Assembly (NCBI GenBank): GCA_947626405.1
Contig: CANQSE010000121.1
Location: 1-6,409, forward strand
DNA: 6,409 nt
DNA from: an uncultured Acetatifactor sp.
GTDB taxonomy: Bacteria; Bacillota; Clostridia; Lachnospirales; Lachnospiraceae
Direction: 5' to 3'
The position numbers and the translations under genes are program-made. Below the pieces are notes generated by a model. It was not told the DNA's origin. It searched no databases and worked only from the letters and a program-made list of their open reading frames with translations. Within the stretch, counting starts at the first letter, position 1. Each line of letters starts with the position of its first letter. This document shows, in pieces, positions 5,840 through 6,409 of the stretch.

Positions 5840-6409
5840 GTGGATCTGGACGAGCGAAAAAAGAAAATTTTGCAGGCAGTCATCCGCAATTATCTGGAAA
5901 CGGGCGAACCTGTGGGAAGCAGAACCATTTCAAAATACACTGACCTGAATCTAAGCTCTGCGACCATACGAAACGAGATGGCTGACCTGGAGGAGATGGG
6001 CTATATCCTGCAGCCCCACACTTCTGCGGGAAGGATACCTTCAGACAGGGGATATCGTTTTTATGTGGATGCGCTGATGGAGGAAAAAGAGCGCGAGGTT
6101 GTGGAAAAACAGGAAATGCTGGTGGAGAGACAGGACAGGATGGAGACGATGCTGAAACAGCTCGTCAGGGTCCTTGCCCAGAATACGCAGTACGCAACCA
6201 TGATTTCGGCGCCGACGTCAAAGCGGAACAAGTTAAAGTTTATCCAGCTCTCCCGCATGGATTTAAACCAGCTTCTGGCGGTGATCGTCACGGAGGGGAA
6301 CGTGGTGAAAAACAACATTCTCTCGGTGAACGGCGAACTGGACGACGAGACGCTGTTAAAGCTTAACCTGCTTTTGAACACGCATTTAAACGGCCTGGCG
6401 CTTGACGAT
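5840..6409 (+). CDS. hrcA: Heat-inducible transcription repressor HrcA (partial, 5' end)
   Basis: Repressor of class I heat-shock genes acting at CIRCE. The frame is open to the window end, giving 190 codons; family members are usually about 340-350 residues, so roughly the C-terminal 45 percent is missing from the window, not from the gene. The N-terminus is typical: DERKKKILQAVIRNYLETGEPVGSRTI (4-30), a winged helix with recognition-helix region LSSATIRNEMADLEEMGYI (38-56), then the conserved block QPHTSAGRIPSDRGYRFYVD (58-77) and a charged helical linker (about 79-115) leading into the GAF-like domain. The start is taken as GTG at 5840, giving MDLDERKKK, with AAAGGGG (5822-5828) 11 nt upstream. 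An in-frame GTG at 5831 would add three residues but lies only 2 nt from that ribosome binding site. The non-ATG start is unusual but fits family alignment. grpE, dnaK and dnaJ would be expected to follow. Confidence 0.97.
   Translation, partial: MDLDERKKKILQAVIRNYLETGEPVGSRTISKYTDLNLSSATIRNEMADLEEMGYILQPHTSAGRIPSDRGYRFYVDALMEEKEREVVEKQEMLVERQDRMETMLKQLVRVLAQNTQYATMISAPTSKRNKLKFIQLSRMDLNQLLAVIVTEGNVVKNNILSVNGELDDETLLKLNLLLNTHLNGLALDD

Overview
The window looks like chromosomal DNA of a Gram-positive anaerobe of the class Clostridia, most likely a Lachnospiraceae member. The signs are a perfect CIRCE operator directly before hrcA, a short Lys/Ala-rich protein whose C-terminal domain resembles DUF6465 (a family I associate with Lachnospiraceae), A/G-rich ribosome binding sites, and free use of AGG/AGA arginine and ATA isoleucine codons. 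All supported genes lie on the + strand. I see no mobile element, CRISPR array, tRNA or rRNA.

Layout: (1) 1-262 holds a short hairpin at the left edge, a strong rho-independent terminator closing whatever lies upstream, and a sigma-A-type promoter for glpK. (2) glpK, glycerol kinase (263-1768). (3) A 208-bp intergenic region with five head-to-tail copies of a 23-bp repeat, running up to the ribosome binding site of the next gene. (4) A class I/II PLP-dependent aminotransferase (1977-3164), followed after 19 bp by a patatin-like phospholipase (3184-4041); these are probably co-transcribed. (5) A 183-bp intergenic region built largely of degenerate 16-bp repeats. (6) uppP/bacA, undecaprenyl-diphosphatase (4225-5070). 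(7) A promoter and a structured leader, then the DUF6465-like gene (5236-5643) with its own strong terminator. (8) A promoter, a CIRCE element and the first 190 codons of hrcA (from 5840), which runs off the right edge. A grpE-dnaK-dnaJ continuation would be expected from the usual hrcA operon but is outside the window.

Functionally this is mostly housekeeping: glycerol entry into glycolysis and lipid synthesis (GlpK), a lipid acyl hydrolase (patatin), recycling of the undecaprenyl carrier for cell-wall synthesis (UppP), and heat-shock control (HrcA/CIRCE). There is a loose lipid and envelope theme, but I see no evidence that these genes form one dedicated system. The least ordinary features are the two intergenic tandem-repeat arrays, with periods of 23 and 16 bp, which may share a core motif, and the small Lys/Ala-tailed protein of unknown function upstream of hrcA. 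I did not find a convincing new multi-gene system.
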